Source of the DNA: Musa acuminata AAA Group
Lineage: Eukaryota > Streptophyta > Magnoliopsida > Zingiberales > Musaceae
Direction of reading: 5' to 3'
DNA: 64,000 nucleotides
Assembly (NCBI RefSeq): GCF_036884655.1
Contig: NC_088339.1
Location: forward strand, 33,351,001-33,415,000
A program made the translations under genes and the position numbers. The notes beneath the pieces are model-generated. The model worked only from the letters and a program-made list of their open reading frames with translations, made no database searches and was not told where the DNA came from. Shown here one piece after another: positions 12,801 through 26,200 of the stretch; the first letter of the stretch is position 1; the number at the start of each line of letters is the position of its first letter.

Positions 12801-15800
12801 ACATCTTTATCTTATTTGCAAGCTTCTACTGCTAAAGATTTGCTTTCTTTGAATTGGTTATTTGCCTTAATGAAGTTTTTTTTTTTGTATTGAATCTCTT
12901 AATCAAATCTCCTTCTAGGATGAACTAGAGGATTCAGCAATCTCCAAATTATCCTTTAATCTTTTGCGAATCTTAATGTGTGAAATATAGTAATTCGAAT
13001 TTATGAATTTGAAAATTTGTTTTCCCAGTGAAATATCGAGTTATTTAGGTTTAAAACTGTAAATACAGTCCCTCTTCCTCTTATGAGTTTGAGTTGTTAA
13101 TTTGCTATGTTGGTACCAAAGTTTTTCCTTGTAGGACTTTTCGTGCTAAAACCCTCAGAACATGCTTCTACCAGGTGCTATGTTGTGGTTGCGTTTGCTT
13201 TCACTGACTTTTTTGGCACATCTTTGTTATTACCGAAACAGGTCATTAATTATTCTGTCTGGATTCAGGGTTTTTCCATATTTATATCTGATTTTTGAAT
13301 ATCTACGACATCAAATGCTTGACAGGTACAACTTTGATATGTTTTCTTTGTTCCTAGCAGACGGGTCCATTTGAACAAAAGAAGTTGTTTTGCAGGTAGG
13401 AATGATGCTTCGAGGCATGGGATTTGGTAATACCACATCAGTCTATGTTGCTTCTGGTAAGATATACAATGCAGAAAAATATATGGCTCCACTCCGTCAG
13501 CTTTTTCCTCTTTTAGAGACCAAGGAAACTCTTGCATCAGCCGATGAACTTGCACCTTTCAAGGTACTTTTCTTGTTTTCATATTTTTTGGGGCTTTGCA
13601 GCCGCAACAAATTCTAAGTACAAATAGTGACTATATTATTTTAGTGTCTGTAATACTATATCCTTAACTTCTTGGAAGCTTCCTTTGGGCGTTATCAGAA
13701 TTTAAGTTCCATTCAATTTAGAGTTATGCATCAAGATTTTCTTGTTATTTAGCTGTGTTATTCCTGATAATTAAAAAATTTCCAGATCTGTCTACCAGGG
13801 CTCTAATTAGATCTTAAATGATACTATATTTTGATTCTTATGTTTTTTCTCTTATAGGGACATTCGTCACAGTTGGCAGCATTGGATTATACTGTTTGTG
13901 CTCACAGTGAAGTGTTTGTCACAACTCAAGGTGGAAACTTTCCCCATTTTCTGATGGGACATAGGCGATATCTCAATGAAGGGCACTCGAAGACCATAAA
14001 TCCTGACAAGAAAAAGTTGGTGTTATCATTCGACAACCCAAACATTAGGTAATATATTGTCACTATTTTGTGCCATTGTTCGGTAACATGTGTGTAGAAA
14101 CCAGAAACTAAGCATTGCTTGGAGAAAAAGGAAGAGGCAATATGAAAGTAAAATTAATTATAATTACTTGTTTGTCCAATATTGAAGAAGTCAATACGCA
14201 AAAGATATAACATCATTCTTGCATAGACAAATAAGAGAAAAATCGATATGAGAATGAAGAATGTTGTTCTTGGCTGAAATCTTGTTAGCTATTCATTAAC
14301 TTCTCTGTATGTTTAGACCAGTGATTTCAATAGGCGCTCGGGTGCTTGCCTAGGTGCTCGGGCGAGGCGAGGTGAGGCCCGAGCGCCTCGCTTCAACGAG
14401 GCGCCGCCTAGGCGCTCGCCCGAGCCTAGGCGTCGGGCGCTTCGGGCGAGCGCCCGGGTTAAACCAGGTGACCGAACCAGTGTTTTACGTCTGGTTCGGT
14501 CTCTGGTGCTTTAGTTGGTTCAATCGAACCAACTAAATTACCGATAGGCACTCTCTCTCGATTTCCCCGACTTCCCCAACCCTAACACTCGCGATTTTGC
14601 CGTCGAGATTTCTTCTCCGTTGTCTCTGCTCTCTGCTGTCGTTGCCATTGTCGCTACTCGCCGCTGCTACAATCGTCGCTCATCGCTGTTGTCGTCGCTC
14701 GCCGCTCATAGCTCCCACTCCCACTCTCGCTATCGCTCGTTGCTCCCGCTCCCGCTCCCGCTACCGCTGTTGTTGCCTTAGCAGCCTCGGTCTTTTCACA
14801 CTATTCTCACTATACTGTTAACAGTATACTGCTAACTGTATACTAATAATAGTATTTTTATTTATTAGATTAATAATATATTATTTTAATTTTAATACTA
14901 TTAATTTTTATTTATTTAAAATTATTGTTAGGTTTCAGAATAAATGGCAAGTGTACAAAGTAACTCAATAGATTTGATGTAAAATTTTATTGTTTTGATT
15001 TTTGAGATTTTTTATTAATATGACATTGTGATTTTGTACTCGATTTTCTTAATTTAATAGCATATTTTTTATTTAAATAATTATATTAATTATATTATAT
15101 ATTTTTATATTTTAACGTTTCGCTTCGCTCGGGCGAGCACCTAGCGCCTCGGGCGTTTTTGGACTTTAGTGCCTTTTGACGCCTAATGTTTTTTAAATCA
15201 CTGGTTTAGACTAGGAAGACTGCATATAAAATTCATTGAAATAATTGCACTTTTGCCTGTAGAAAAAAATTGGAACTTTTACCTCTTGCATCACGAGTAT
15301 TGACTATCTACAACAGATCAATTTTGGCATTTATGGATAAAAAAGGGATCCTGATTCTCGTATTAATATTTCAATAATGTCGATATTGTTGGTTTCTTGT
15401 TTCTTTTTCTAATATTTTATGGATTTCCCCATTACTTCTGGTCGGACCCTTTGTAAATGGATTATGATGAATGTCTTGTAAAATAGGAGTTGATTGTAAG
15501 TCTACATTTTGTCAAGTTTACGTGTCACAGTAGTTAATAAGCTGACAAAGATATCGTTGAAAGTTGAAAACATTCATCCCTATATCACCATGAATTTATC
15601 TGTCAAATATTAGCATTAACAGGAAACTTCACCGATAGTCAACATAATGCAGTTTGACCTGTTGCAGATCCTGGTAGAACATTGTACATAGGAAACATGT
15701 TTTTAAATAAAATCCATGTTTCAAATTGTGACTAGTTATTGGTAAATATCGTGAATGATATTGTTCCAGATCTTTTTGCAGCAAGATCTACCAATTCAAC

Positions 15801-16188
15801 ATTTTACTCTACTTGTGTCAAACATTAGTCAGTTGTCAACATCAGTATCTTGTATCAGGCTGGTTATACAAATAGTGTGCTAATGGTGCATGCTAGAGCA
15901 GGATATATCAGAACTATAAATAAAAGTTTTGTCAGTACCATGATGTTATTAAGATTATAGAATCAGAACTAGCTCTACATTAATTTGGTGGTAACAGATT
16001 TTTCTACTGCATCAGAATACTCTATGATCTTCATATTTCAATACAATTGCAGTTGGGACAAGTTCAAGCGTAACATGCAGGAAGTTCTACATCATAGTGA
16101 CTTAAAGGGCATCACTTTGCGGAAACCCGATGCGTCCTTGTACACTTTTCCAATGCCTGATTGCATGTGTCAGCAAGCAGAAGCATAA
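6810..16188 (+). CDS. O-fucosyltransferase family protein (GDP-fucose protein O-fucosyltransferase type)
   Basis: Ten exons join without a frame break: 6810-7139, 8602-8674, 8812-8879, 9682-9770, 10919-11116, 12011-12215, 12308-12475, 13396-13563, 13858-14048 and 16053-16188. They encode 541 aa. A basic N-terminus and one hydrophobic segment (residues 41-59) indicate a type II Golgi membrane protein. Family landmarks are the substrate-binding start [31 protein letters not shown], the conserved [14 protein letters not shown] around residues 316-328, and [16 protein letters not shown] near residues 455-470. Plant relatives are presumed to transfer fucose from GDP-fucose to proteins or glycans; the exact acceptor cannot be told from sequence. 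The start chosen is the first in-frame ATG of the GC-rich exon. The last intron carries a hAT-type element at 14319-15203. Confidence 0.93.
11492..11536 (+). other. Cryptic 45-nt exon candidate in O-fucosyltransferase intron 5
   Basis: A GC-richer stretch bounded by a good acceptor (ATATGCAG) and a strong donor (GTATGT). Inserted between exons 5 and 6 it would bring an in-frame TAA after five codons. It is not part of the conserved protein, so it is at most a regulated poison exon, or chance. Confidence 0.2.
14319..15203. mobile_element. Non-autonomous hAT-type element, copy 1 (885 bp)
   Basis: The element starts CAGTGATTT and ends AAATCACTG, a perfect 9-bp terminal inverted repeat. It is flanked on both sides by the 8-bp target duplication GTTTAGAC (14311-14318 and 15204-15211). 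An 8-bp duplication with CANNG ends is diagnostic of the hAT superfamily. The ends are very GC-rich, with repeated CTCGGGCG and GCGCCTAGG motifs that form subterminal inverted repeats. The centre is AT-rich. No transposase ORF is present. It sits in the last intron of the O-fucosyltransferase gene and shares family with the element at 21777-22468, in the opposite orientation. Confidence 0.9.
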
Positions 16189-16283
16189 GTTTACAGATGT
16201 TGTACATTGCTCATCAAACTAGGTCAAGCTAACTGGAAGTCTGGTTCTTTGTTTTTTGACATACCGGTAAGCAGTCATGCGGT

Positions 16284-16750
16284 GGCAGCCAATCAGTTGT
16301 AATCCTAATTCATTCATTCTTATTTGGTGAAGGATTGTTGTCATAATTTGACTGTCTGTATCACAAATATACTGAGGTCCTATGTAATGCCATATGAGAG
16401 CAATCTACATGTAACAACAATCTCTCCTTATATGATAAAGAAATTTCTGAAATACTCCATGTCTCTGCATCAAAATTGTTGCTATGTGATTGTAGAAAGT
16501 TTCGACCTAAGAATAATGAAATGGTCAGCTCATCAGTTGTAATTTTAATTCATTCATTCTTATTCTGTGAAGAATAGCTGTCAAACTTTGATTATCTGTG
16601 TCACAAATCGTGAGGTCCCATGTAATGTCATGTGAGATAACAATCTCTCTATATGATTAAAGAAAGTTCTGCAATATTCCTTGTCTCTGCATCAAAATTG
16701 ATGCTTTGTGGTTCTACAAAGTTTTGACCTCAGGATAATGAAATTGTCAG
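16284..16750 (+). repeat. Tandem duplication of about 240 bp in the O-fucosyltransferase 3' region
   Basis: The block from about 16292 to 16528 is repeated at about 16532-16750, offset by 240 bases. Both copies begin ATCAGTTGTAAT..TAATTCATTCATTCTTATT and end with ATAATGAAAT.GTCAG. Divergence is moderate, with small indels. The block begins about 100 bases after the stop codon, so the duplication probably lies in or next to the 3' UTR. Confidence 0.85.
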
Positions 16751-17258
16751 TTGACCTGATTATAAATCATGTTTGAGCCTAAATTAGGCTGTGTATTATG
16801 TTCCTAGGAAACGTGATCAATTGAAGCATTCTTTCTTAGGGTGGAGATGTTTGTGGAAGATAAAAGTGTAGAATCGAAGTACCATATTTGGTGTGATGCA
16901 AGAGCTAATTACATATTCACCGCTGTGGACTGACTCTATTAGCATCGTAATCCTTCGACTTAAAAAAAATTATATTGAGATTTCTAAACTCTTAAAAATA
17001 AAATAAATAAATAAATAAATATATATATATATATGTGCATAATATAATTTTCTGGAGGAAAATACATGCGATATTAAAAATATGAGGGGGAAATATACTG
17101 TTTTGGAACTATTAAAGGATGGATATGTAAAAGCATCTTTGGATAACTTCCCGTTTGATATGGTTTGCCGCCGAGTGGATTGAACGAGGACTTTATGCTT
17201 CTCGCCCTCCTTTCCCATCTCCGCTCGATCCGAGGAATCCCCCAAGAGAGGAAGTGAA
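16751..17258 (+). other. Short intergenic region and FANCM promoter
   Basis: AT-rich sequence with AAATA and TA runs near 17000-17030, then GC-richer sequence from about 17160 up to the FANCM start. It probably contains the FANCM promoter and 5' leader; no clear TATA box is visible. Confidence 0.5.
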
Positions 17259-20200
17259 ATGGCGACGCCCGCTCTCCCTCTCGACGACGACAACGATGTG
17301 AGCTTCCCCACCTCCTCTAGTCTTCCCTCTTTTCCTCTATTTCCCCGACGCCCCCAAACCACCCTAAACCTAACCCTAACCCTCCGCACGATTTCTCTGC
17401 CGCAGGAATTCGACTGGGAGGCGGCCGTTCGGGAGATCGATGACGCCTGCCAACTCGCCTCCGCCTCGACCTCCACCTCGAACCCGCAAGGTTTTGCCAC
17501 TCCTGTCGCGACGGCGGGAGGTCCGGCTAATTTATGGCGACGTGGCGGTGAGGGCCGGCAGTCTACTCTAGATAGATTCGTTGTGGACTTTCACGGCACA
17601 AAACTCACCAGGAATGATGATGGGAATCGTTTTGGATCCCGTGGTCGGGAGGCGAAGGAGGAGCAGAATGTTGTTGGTGGAGATGAGCAGCTTGCTGTCG
17701 ATATCGACCTTGAAGCTGCCAAAACCTGGATTTATCCTGGTAGGATCGCATGGATCTTTTCTGCCAACCAATCTTGTTCTATGCGGTTGTTACTCTTTTG
17801 TCATTTCTGTGAGTCTGTTATCAGTTTAACGCCTTATGCTATCGAGTCTTAAATATTATGTTTTTAGTATAATTGAGTAAAATCACATAGAGATAGAGAA
17901 TAATGCAGCTGACTCATGGGGATCTATCTTTTTTGCTTTTGATGCTGTCTGTAATTTTTGCAACGAGTTGGTGTATCTTGGGCCTTCTCATTTATTTGAT
18001 AAGTTACTGGTATCACAAAGAGATTGGGAGTTTTAAGAGAAATAAATCTGTAGCTTTGTATCGGTGGATAATATTTTTTCTTTGTTAAGGGGTAATTTGA
18101 ATGCTTGACCATAAATAATTAAAATGGATTTGATGCCTCTTACTTTGACTAGAGATAGTGCCCTGTAACTGAAAAAAATGATTAAATGACTCAGATTGAC
18201 TCAGATTTACAACTTGTTGTTATTGTCGTCATAGATGCCCCTGTCTGAGGGGCAAGTTCGTACACAGATTTCCTTATTATGTTCGTTGTTCTTTTCTGCC
18301 TACTATGTTGTGTGCCTTGACAAGTCTCTTCTCCAACATAATGGTCACAAAGGTGTGTACTTCTTGTCAAAAGAACCTGTCATACTCTTCAATGTACCAT
18401 AGTCATTATTAACTCAATCATTGAACTTGTTGCTAATTAATTGATTGGAATGACCTAATCTAGAAAAAGACACAAGATGCCTAAGGCCATGACTAAGTTT
18501 TGCAGGACCACAAGTGAATTTGATGGCTGTCATAGGATTTAAGATTGGGATCAGTCCTGATTGGTTGAATTGAATTTTGAGTTCAGGTTCTTAAGAATGA
18601 TTGGGATTTGGCTAGGATTAGTTATAAACTGATAAATTCAAATAGAATTTGACCTGACTACTTGTGAACTACTTGGATTGCTTGGATCTGCAACAAAACC
18701 TACCAGACCAGTTATGGAAGTTGCCTGGGTTTGCCAGATTAATTGAATCATCTCAGGATACACTGATGTCTAACTTTTCATGATGATTTCCCAAAAAAAA
18801 TGAAGGGCTTCTGGATTTGGTTGATTGAATCAGATTGGATCCACAGACTTTCAACTTTATTTCATTATTTTTTCATCTACCTTCAATTTTTATACTTCCA
18901 ATTTGTATTACTTGAGTGTAAGGTTCTGAATACCGTACTGTACCGGTGTACCGATCAGCTGTTGGTACGGTACATATCGACCTGTACCGAGCATACCGAC
19001 ACATGGTATATTAAGGTGTATTGATATACTACTCGTATCGAGTGGCATGATACGATATTGCAAACCACGCTTGAGTGTCGCCATGTTATCACAATGGATT
19101 TTGATTAGGACCTGTTTTTCTCAATGGGCAAGTAGAGACTGATTAAAAAGAATACATTTCATAAAGAAAAAAGATCTGGCATGATGCTTTTCTATTCAAG
19201 AAGAACATGTTCAGAATTTCATGATTGTCATTTAGTATTAGTTTATAATCAAAACCTTTAAATGAAATAATTTAAAATTTTTATTTTTGTATTTTATATA
19301 ATCAACTATATAATAATTACTGAAACTATTTATGGTGAAGAGATTGAGCAACATTTTGAAATATTGATATGAAAGCACTATATTAGTAAAATTATGATTG
19401 TGAAAATTTATTATTATTTTTATTACATTCAATGTATACAACTGTAGATCCAAAATCATAAACTACAATACATTTAGTAGTTTCTTTTCTTTTTTAAAAG
19501 TTAACTTTAAATTTACGCCATGATTTTGATGACCAGGAATTGTTGTTTCTTACATCAAATAAACATGAAACAGGTTTGATATTTTGGCACCAGAACCCCA
19601 AGCAATGGATTATGTACTGGAAACATATATCAATCGAAAGATTTGTGTATAAAGTGCTTGTCTGATCAGTTAAATAAATTATATCGTGGACATTTTTGTC
19701 TTAGGTAACTTCTAAAGAACTGTTCCAGAATTGAAAAGATTTTCATGTAGTTTGCCTTAATTGTTCTTCCCTTCAATAATAGTTTCATAAATCAAACTAT
19801 GATTCTTACCAGAAGAGCTGAGATATTTGTGGAGCAGTTATGTTTATTCTAGGAATATGTTAGCTTTTCAGAACAAAAGGCATTATATTCTTTTTTGTGG
19901 GATATGATTACAGAAAACTGTTGGAAAAAAGGCAAAAATTTGGCAGAGTTTGAGCTTAACCTAGGTACAGTTTGTAACTTTGTATGTTAACCCTCTTAAA
20001 GTTGGTGGGCCAATCATCCACCTGAAAGTTTTCCTAAAAGCATTTCTACAACTAATTATGTTAAGGTGGGCCAAAAAGTTGCACCAAACTTTTTAGCAGA
20101 TCAAGGAATTATAATTTTTACATTTAAAAAATGCTAATAAGGTTCTCGAATCAATAATAATTAGGTTTTTAATTCTTTACATTTTAAAATACTAACAAGG

Positions 20201-23200
20201 TTTGCCAAATCATACACGGTTTGGTGGGGAACTCCACCTCTGAGTGATGAGTGCTGCCCATCTTTAAGCCTGCAAATCCTGTAGCAAGTATAAAACTAAA
20301 TTCTCTTGCCGAGAGGCCCAAGATTTACTCCTGCAACTACCAAGGTAGTGTTAGGCTTTTAAAATAAATCCCTTAAGCAAGCACAGAATATCTTTTTAAT
20401 TTGGTAATTTACAGTCATAATGGCTCTTGAAGTATATGGGTTTTTATCTCAGTCTAAGAAAGCTGTATTCAAGAACAACAAGATTATCCTGTATCTTGAA
20501 CTTATTTCTGTCTTACATTTTTAAAAAAAATCTTAAATCACATTCATTTATTTTAGATTTATTTGATTGGCCACAAAAGGAGAAGAGGGAAATATCTAAT
20601 TACAAATAGTATGTTTGCAACATTCTTTACTTCTCACCTGTTGATTTGTTGCAGTGAATGTGCCTCTTCGTGATTACCAGTTCTCTATTGCAAGGACTGC
20701 TCTATTTTCAAACACATTAGTAGCATTGCCAACAGGACTGGGTAAAACACTTATTGCTGCTGTGGTGATGCATAACTACTATAGATGGTTTCCTGAAGGT
20801 AATATCTTTGATGGTGCATCATATTAGATTAACTTTAAATGAGTTTTATTACAATCTATTTATTGTTTTTACTTTTTATTATAATGCAGAGAACAAGTGC
20901 CTGTCAGGATCTTGAGATAATTTGAATAAAGATCATTTAGCAATGAATTAGTTTCATATGTTAGTGGATTCCACTTACTAATAATTGAGATATTTGTTGC
21001 AAGTTTAGATCACACAGTGCATTTCAACATACATTATATTTGTGAAAAAGAACTTGTGTTATGATTAATTAAGTGTAGCACATTGCAACTGTATATGTAC
21101 AATATTGCAAGTTGTAATGTAGTCTTGTTTCCTTTTGAACTTCATTACATGGGCTACAGTATTCAGCATCTTATTTCGAAAAATATAAATTACTTGATCT
21201 TTATTTTTACTTATGCTTAAAGGTGGCTGTTGAGTCTGTCTGTTACTTCCATTTGAATTATTGAACAATGTCAGGATGGAATTATGTATAATTTAACCAA
21301 AGAACATAGGCTGAGGGTGTTTTGTACTATTTTGGATCATTTTAGTTACACGAACAAAACAATGTAAAAGTTATATTAGATAAAATTATAAACATTTTCT
21401 AGATAAGGTTATAAACAACGTAAAAGTGGTACTGAGGATGTAGAAAAATCTAATATATCAGGATCCTAATTGGCCCATTGGCCTAATAAGGGCCCTACAG
21501 ATTTGGCCCTATAAGTATAAACCTTAGGTACTACACTACCAAATGGCATTCAAGTTCATCTCTATAGGTAATCATTTTCTGATTTCCAGTGTGGGAATTT
21601 GAAGCACAAATTTTGGTGCTGTTTGTTGTTGGACTATGTGGTCCACATAATTGTGTTGGTTCAATATGTGCACCAGGTATTTTTTGAGGTTACATGGACA
21701 TGTGTTGACATTGTGGAGCATGTTCTGGTTGTATCAACTATCAACGCATTATATGTATCAATTAGTATGTAGTATGCAGTGATTTAAAAAGCGCTAGGCG
21801 CCAAGGTCCAAAAATGCCCAAGGCGCTAGGCGCTCGTCTGAGCGAAGTGAGGCGTTAAAATATAAAAATATATAATATAATATAATTAATAAATATAATT
21901 ATTTAAAATTTTAAATAAAAAATATGCTATTAAATTAAGAAAATCTAAGATACAAAATCAAAATAATATATTATTAATCTAATAAATACAAATACTATTA
22001 TTAGTATACTGTTAACAGTATACAGAAGGAGAAGAAGGAAGAGGAGTGTAAGGGGGTGCTGATTGAGAAAAGAGGAAGTGGCAGTGGTAGCGGGAGCGGG
22101 AGTGTAAGGAGGCAGCGGGAGCGACGATAGCGGCAGCAGCGAGCACCGGCAGCGGGAGTGGGAGCAAGAGCGGCGAGCGATGACAGCGGGAGCCGCAACG
22201 ACAACGAGCAGGGTTAGGGTTGGGTAGCGACAGTTGATATCGGTGCTTTAGTTGGTTCGATTGAACCAACTAAAGCACCGGAGACCGAACCAGACCTAAA
22301 ACGTTGGTTCGGTCGCCTGGTTTAACCCAGGCACTTGCCCGAAGCGCCCAACGCCTGGGCTCGGGCGAGCGCCCAAGCGATGCCTCTTTGAAGCGCGCCG
22401 CCTGGAAGTGAAGCGAGGCGCTCGGGCCTCGCCTCGCCCGAGTGCCCGAGCGCCTTTTTAAATCACTAGTAGTATGTCAACATGAAACTCATACTAGTTG
22501 TTTCAGTTGGTATGTCCCTATGCCGTTGGGCTAAACTATTCAAATTCACAATGCTTCTCTACTGTTGGGCTTTAAGAATAAAACCGTACCATGAAGTATC
22601 ACAGCTACTCTTACTTGAATCTTTGAAGTCCTCATGACCATTTATTGAATTCTTAGATTCCTAGTCCTTACAATGACATGAAAATTTAAATCCATGTAGT
22701 CCTTGTGACAACTTATTGAACCCTTAGATCCTTAGTCCTTACAGATGACATTGGAATCCAAGTGATGAGTAAGGTTTATGAAACTATAATCAGTTTTACA
22801 TTTGATCATTGGAAGTAAATTGAGATCAAACTGAATCAATTATAGGCAGAGTAATTGCCGGGTTGGATTGTCTCTTGAAGTTGTTGAAAATTAGTCAGGA
22901 TCTGTGGAGGAATGTTGTCAGGTTTGGTCAAAACTTAATGTAAACTTGGGTTGGAATTGACTATAATTTGGTCAGGACCTGGTTAAAATTTGCTTGACTG
23001 TTGGAATCTATTAAATTTCCTGGAAGATCCAATTAGATTGGCTGATTATTGCTTTGAATTTATAAAAATTTGACATGCTAAATTGAATCTGACTGACCAT
23101 TAAAAATCCTGGATTTTGTTTATTTTTAGACGGCACTTTGGGAAGACCAAGGTCGTGAACTCAATAATATTGCTACTAGATACAACTATTGTTGGTGCCT

Positions 23201-26200
23201 TTTCCCTTGCTAGTTTGGGAGTTACATGGGCTGATTAATACATCAGACTGGCATGCATAATGTGAGCACTAATGTTTCTATGAATTGTGAAAGTTCAGAC
23301 TCTAGTTTTTTCTATCACATTAATCATACAAGCACTCAAGGTGTTCTATCACATTAATCATTTGACTACATTAAAGTGAGCCTTCACATGCTTTGGTGAG
23401 TTTGGTCTTCAAACCTTATCACTTCTTTTGGATTGTTATGGTTCAATCATAGCCACAAAACCATGAGTGGCTTGTTGTCTCCTTTCATATCCAGAAATTA
23501 TCTCTTTTTGGCTTTAATTATAAACCTAGTTGTGTCATCCATTAGTCACAATGACTGCAGGTTGGTTCCCCTATGGTATTGTTTGACTCAGCATAAAATC
23601 TTATCCAAAAGCTTATTGCAGCACCAAAACATATGGCTTTGAAGAGAGATGGGAAAGGTTGAATCCTCATATGTTAATATGGGCAACCTACTACTAGTAA
23701 CTTGATGCTTTAAGTTTTGGTTTGTGTTAGTGGCCTACTCTCAAAGGTAACAAAACTAGGTGTTTGATTGGTTATGATGTAATACTAGCATGAATTGAAT
23801 TTTAGTTTTGGATCTTTCATATTAAATTAATTGAATTTAATGATTAATGCAATCACAATAGTTTACAACTACTTTCACTTTAGTTACTTGGAAAAAATGG
23901 TTCTTCGGTTTAATGGCCTGGAAATTGGAACAAGTTAGTTCAACTAATTTTTATGCATTTTTAAAATAAACCTTAAAGGTGTTGTCTTTCTTTATGAGAC
24001 ATTATTATTACTCTCTTTGTATGATTATCTTTGATTTACATATACTTGTGAATGCTCAGGTAAAATTGTATTCACCGCCCCTTCACGACCTCTTGTTATG
24101 CAACAGATTGAAGCATGTCATAATATTGTTGGGATACCTCAGGTACTAATTTTCTTATTCCTATTCGCTGATCTTGTTCTTTAGGCATATCATTGACACA
24201 TTCATAAATGAAAGTTGTGAAAAGATCGGGATCAAACTGATTGCAGGAGTGGACAATTGATATGACAGGTCAAATGAGCCCTCCAAAACGATCGGCTTTC
24301 TGGAAATCCAAGAGACTTTTTTTTGTCACTCCACAAGTGCTAGAAAAGGACATTCAATCTGGTGATAGCTAGTTCTTTTCTGGTTGCTGCTTGATGTTAA
24401 ATATATCTTAAAGAACTATGGCATGTTTTCAGTAGTACTTTTATTATAATCTAGATTGATTTGTGGTTAAATGGTGTATCCTATTATGATGGAAAAATGG
24501 CATTTGTGAAAATTCTATCCGTGCATTGATTCTCAAGTTCCTGGTCTCACTCGATGTGCTTGGAGGCTAGCATTTACAGAGTACATATGTTATTCACCGG
24601 TTGAGAAAATCTGTTCAAGCGGTGACCAATTCAGATTGTTGTGACGAATTCAAATTGGATGAGATTGACTGGGACCTATTGGCTTGACTGAATTTAGTGG
24701 ATCAACTAGAATTGATTTGAACTGCTTAAAATTTGTCACAATTTATTCTGTGAATGTCTGGAATCAGACAGGATCCGCTACAATATGCCTAGTTCACTTG
24801 AGATTGGCAGGTGCTGGTTGGGATCATCCTCATAGAATCAAGCCGACTAATCAAATTTTGAAGACTTGTCACTTTGTTTGATCTGTTTTTAGTTGATTAA
24901 TTTATTCTTCATCTCTGAGATTTCTAAAAATTTTTGGTGAAATGGTTGAACATGTCATATTCCACCTTGGGACTGCTTATATATTATACTATTCTAGAAG
25001 AAATTTATATGGGATGCTTCAAAAAGTTCTAGTTCTTTAGCATTTTATGCTGATGTTGCTACCTGATGGATTGACTATACTGTTAGTTCACATAATGGCA
25101 TTCTGTTGATGTCACACCTACTTTGGTAATAATAAGAAAGTTTTTGTTTCTTCATTATTACACAATTAGTGATGTCAAGTTGAGGAATTGGGTTGGACCA
25201 TTCAGGTTCTTAACTCAAACAAATAAGACACAGTGGCATATCCGAATCTAGAAGATAAATACTAGATTTATCTTCCATTATACAATAAATGATCACTGGT
25301 AATGCCATCATACTTTTAACAGCTTAACTAATGGTACTTTGGTGTATTTTTATCATTACCTTGGCTATCCAATGTACTTTTTTAAAAGCGTTAAAAAAAG
25401 AATCATTCGTGACTACAATAACTGCTCATGCATAGCTGTTCTTAGAAATTTATGAAATTACAATATTGCTTTGGTTTACTAGATTATTGGCAATGGTAAT
25501 TGATATGAGTTCTTGCACTTCAAGCTTGCAATTAGCTGGATTAATCATTTTGACAAGGATTTGGACCCATATATGAGATACAAACCATCGTTTGATTGAC
25601 GAATGGACTTAATTTTAAATTCGATGCCTAAAAAAATGGAATCGATTGCAGGATATTGAGTCATCATGATGCCCCAGTATCTGATGACTATTATTTTGAT
25701 TCTGAACCTAACTGTGATGTAAATATCATATCCAATAAGCGTTTGGTTTTTGAATTTAACATTTTGTAATAAGTAGATGTATTTAATGATCGATTTTGAA
25801 CCCAACTAATGTGCAAACATCATTTCTGATGAGCTTTTGTGTTTTGACTTTAGCTTTTTATTATAATATGCAGATGCACTTGGTGAACTATATGCACAAA
25901 ACATTTGTACTCATATTTTTCACTCTATGTTTACTTGTGTTTTGTGATCATTGTATGGTACTTTGATTTATAAAAAATAAAACAAGTTGCAAGGCCCATT
26001 ATGTTTTCATGGATCAAAGTGTTGGATAATAACAAAATAATATATCCGATAAATTAGTGTGAGAAAAATGAGAATGTCGAGGTGAACATGCGGGGATTGT
26101 AGATAGAACGAGAAATGGTTTTAGTTGTTAATAGAAGACCTGAAGATGTAATTGACTATAATGTATATGATGCATATCGGTTTCTATTAACTGATTTCTT

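Noticed and set aside
14354..14821. Short ORFs inside hAT copy 1 (Arg/Gly-rich and Ser/Leu-rich)
   Set aside because: They arise from GC-rich terminal repeats and do not resemble any transposase domain.
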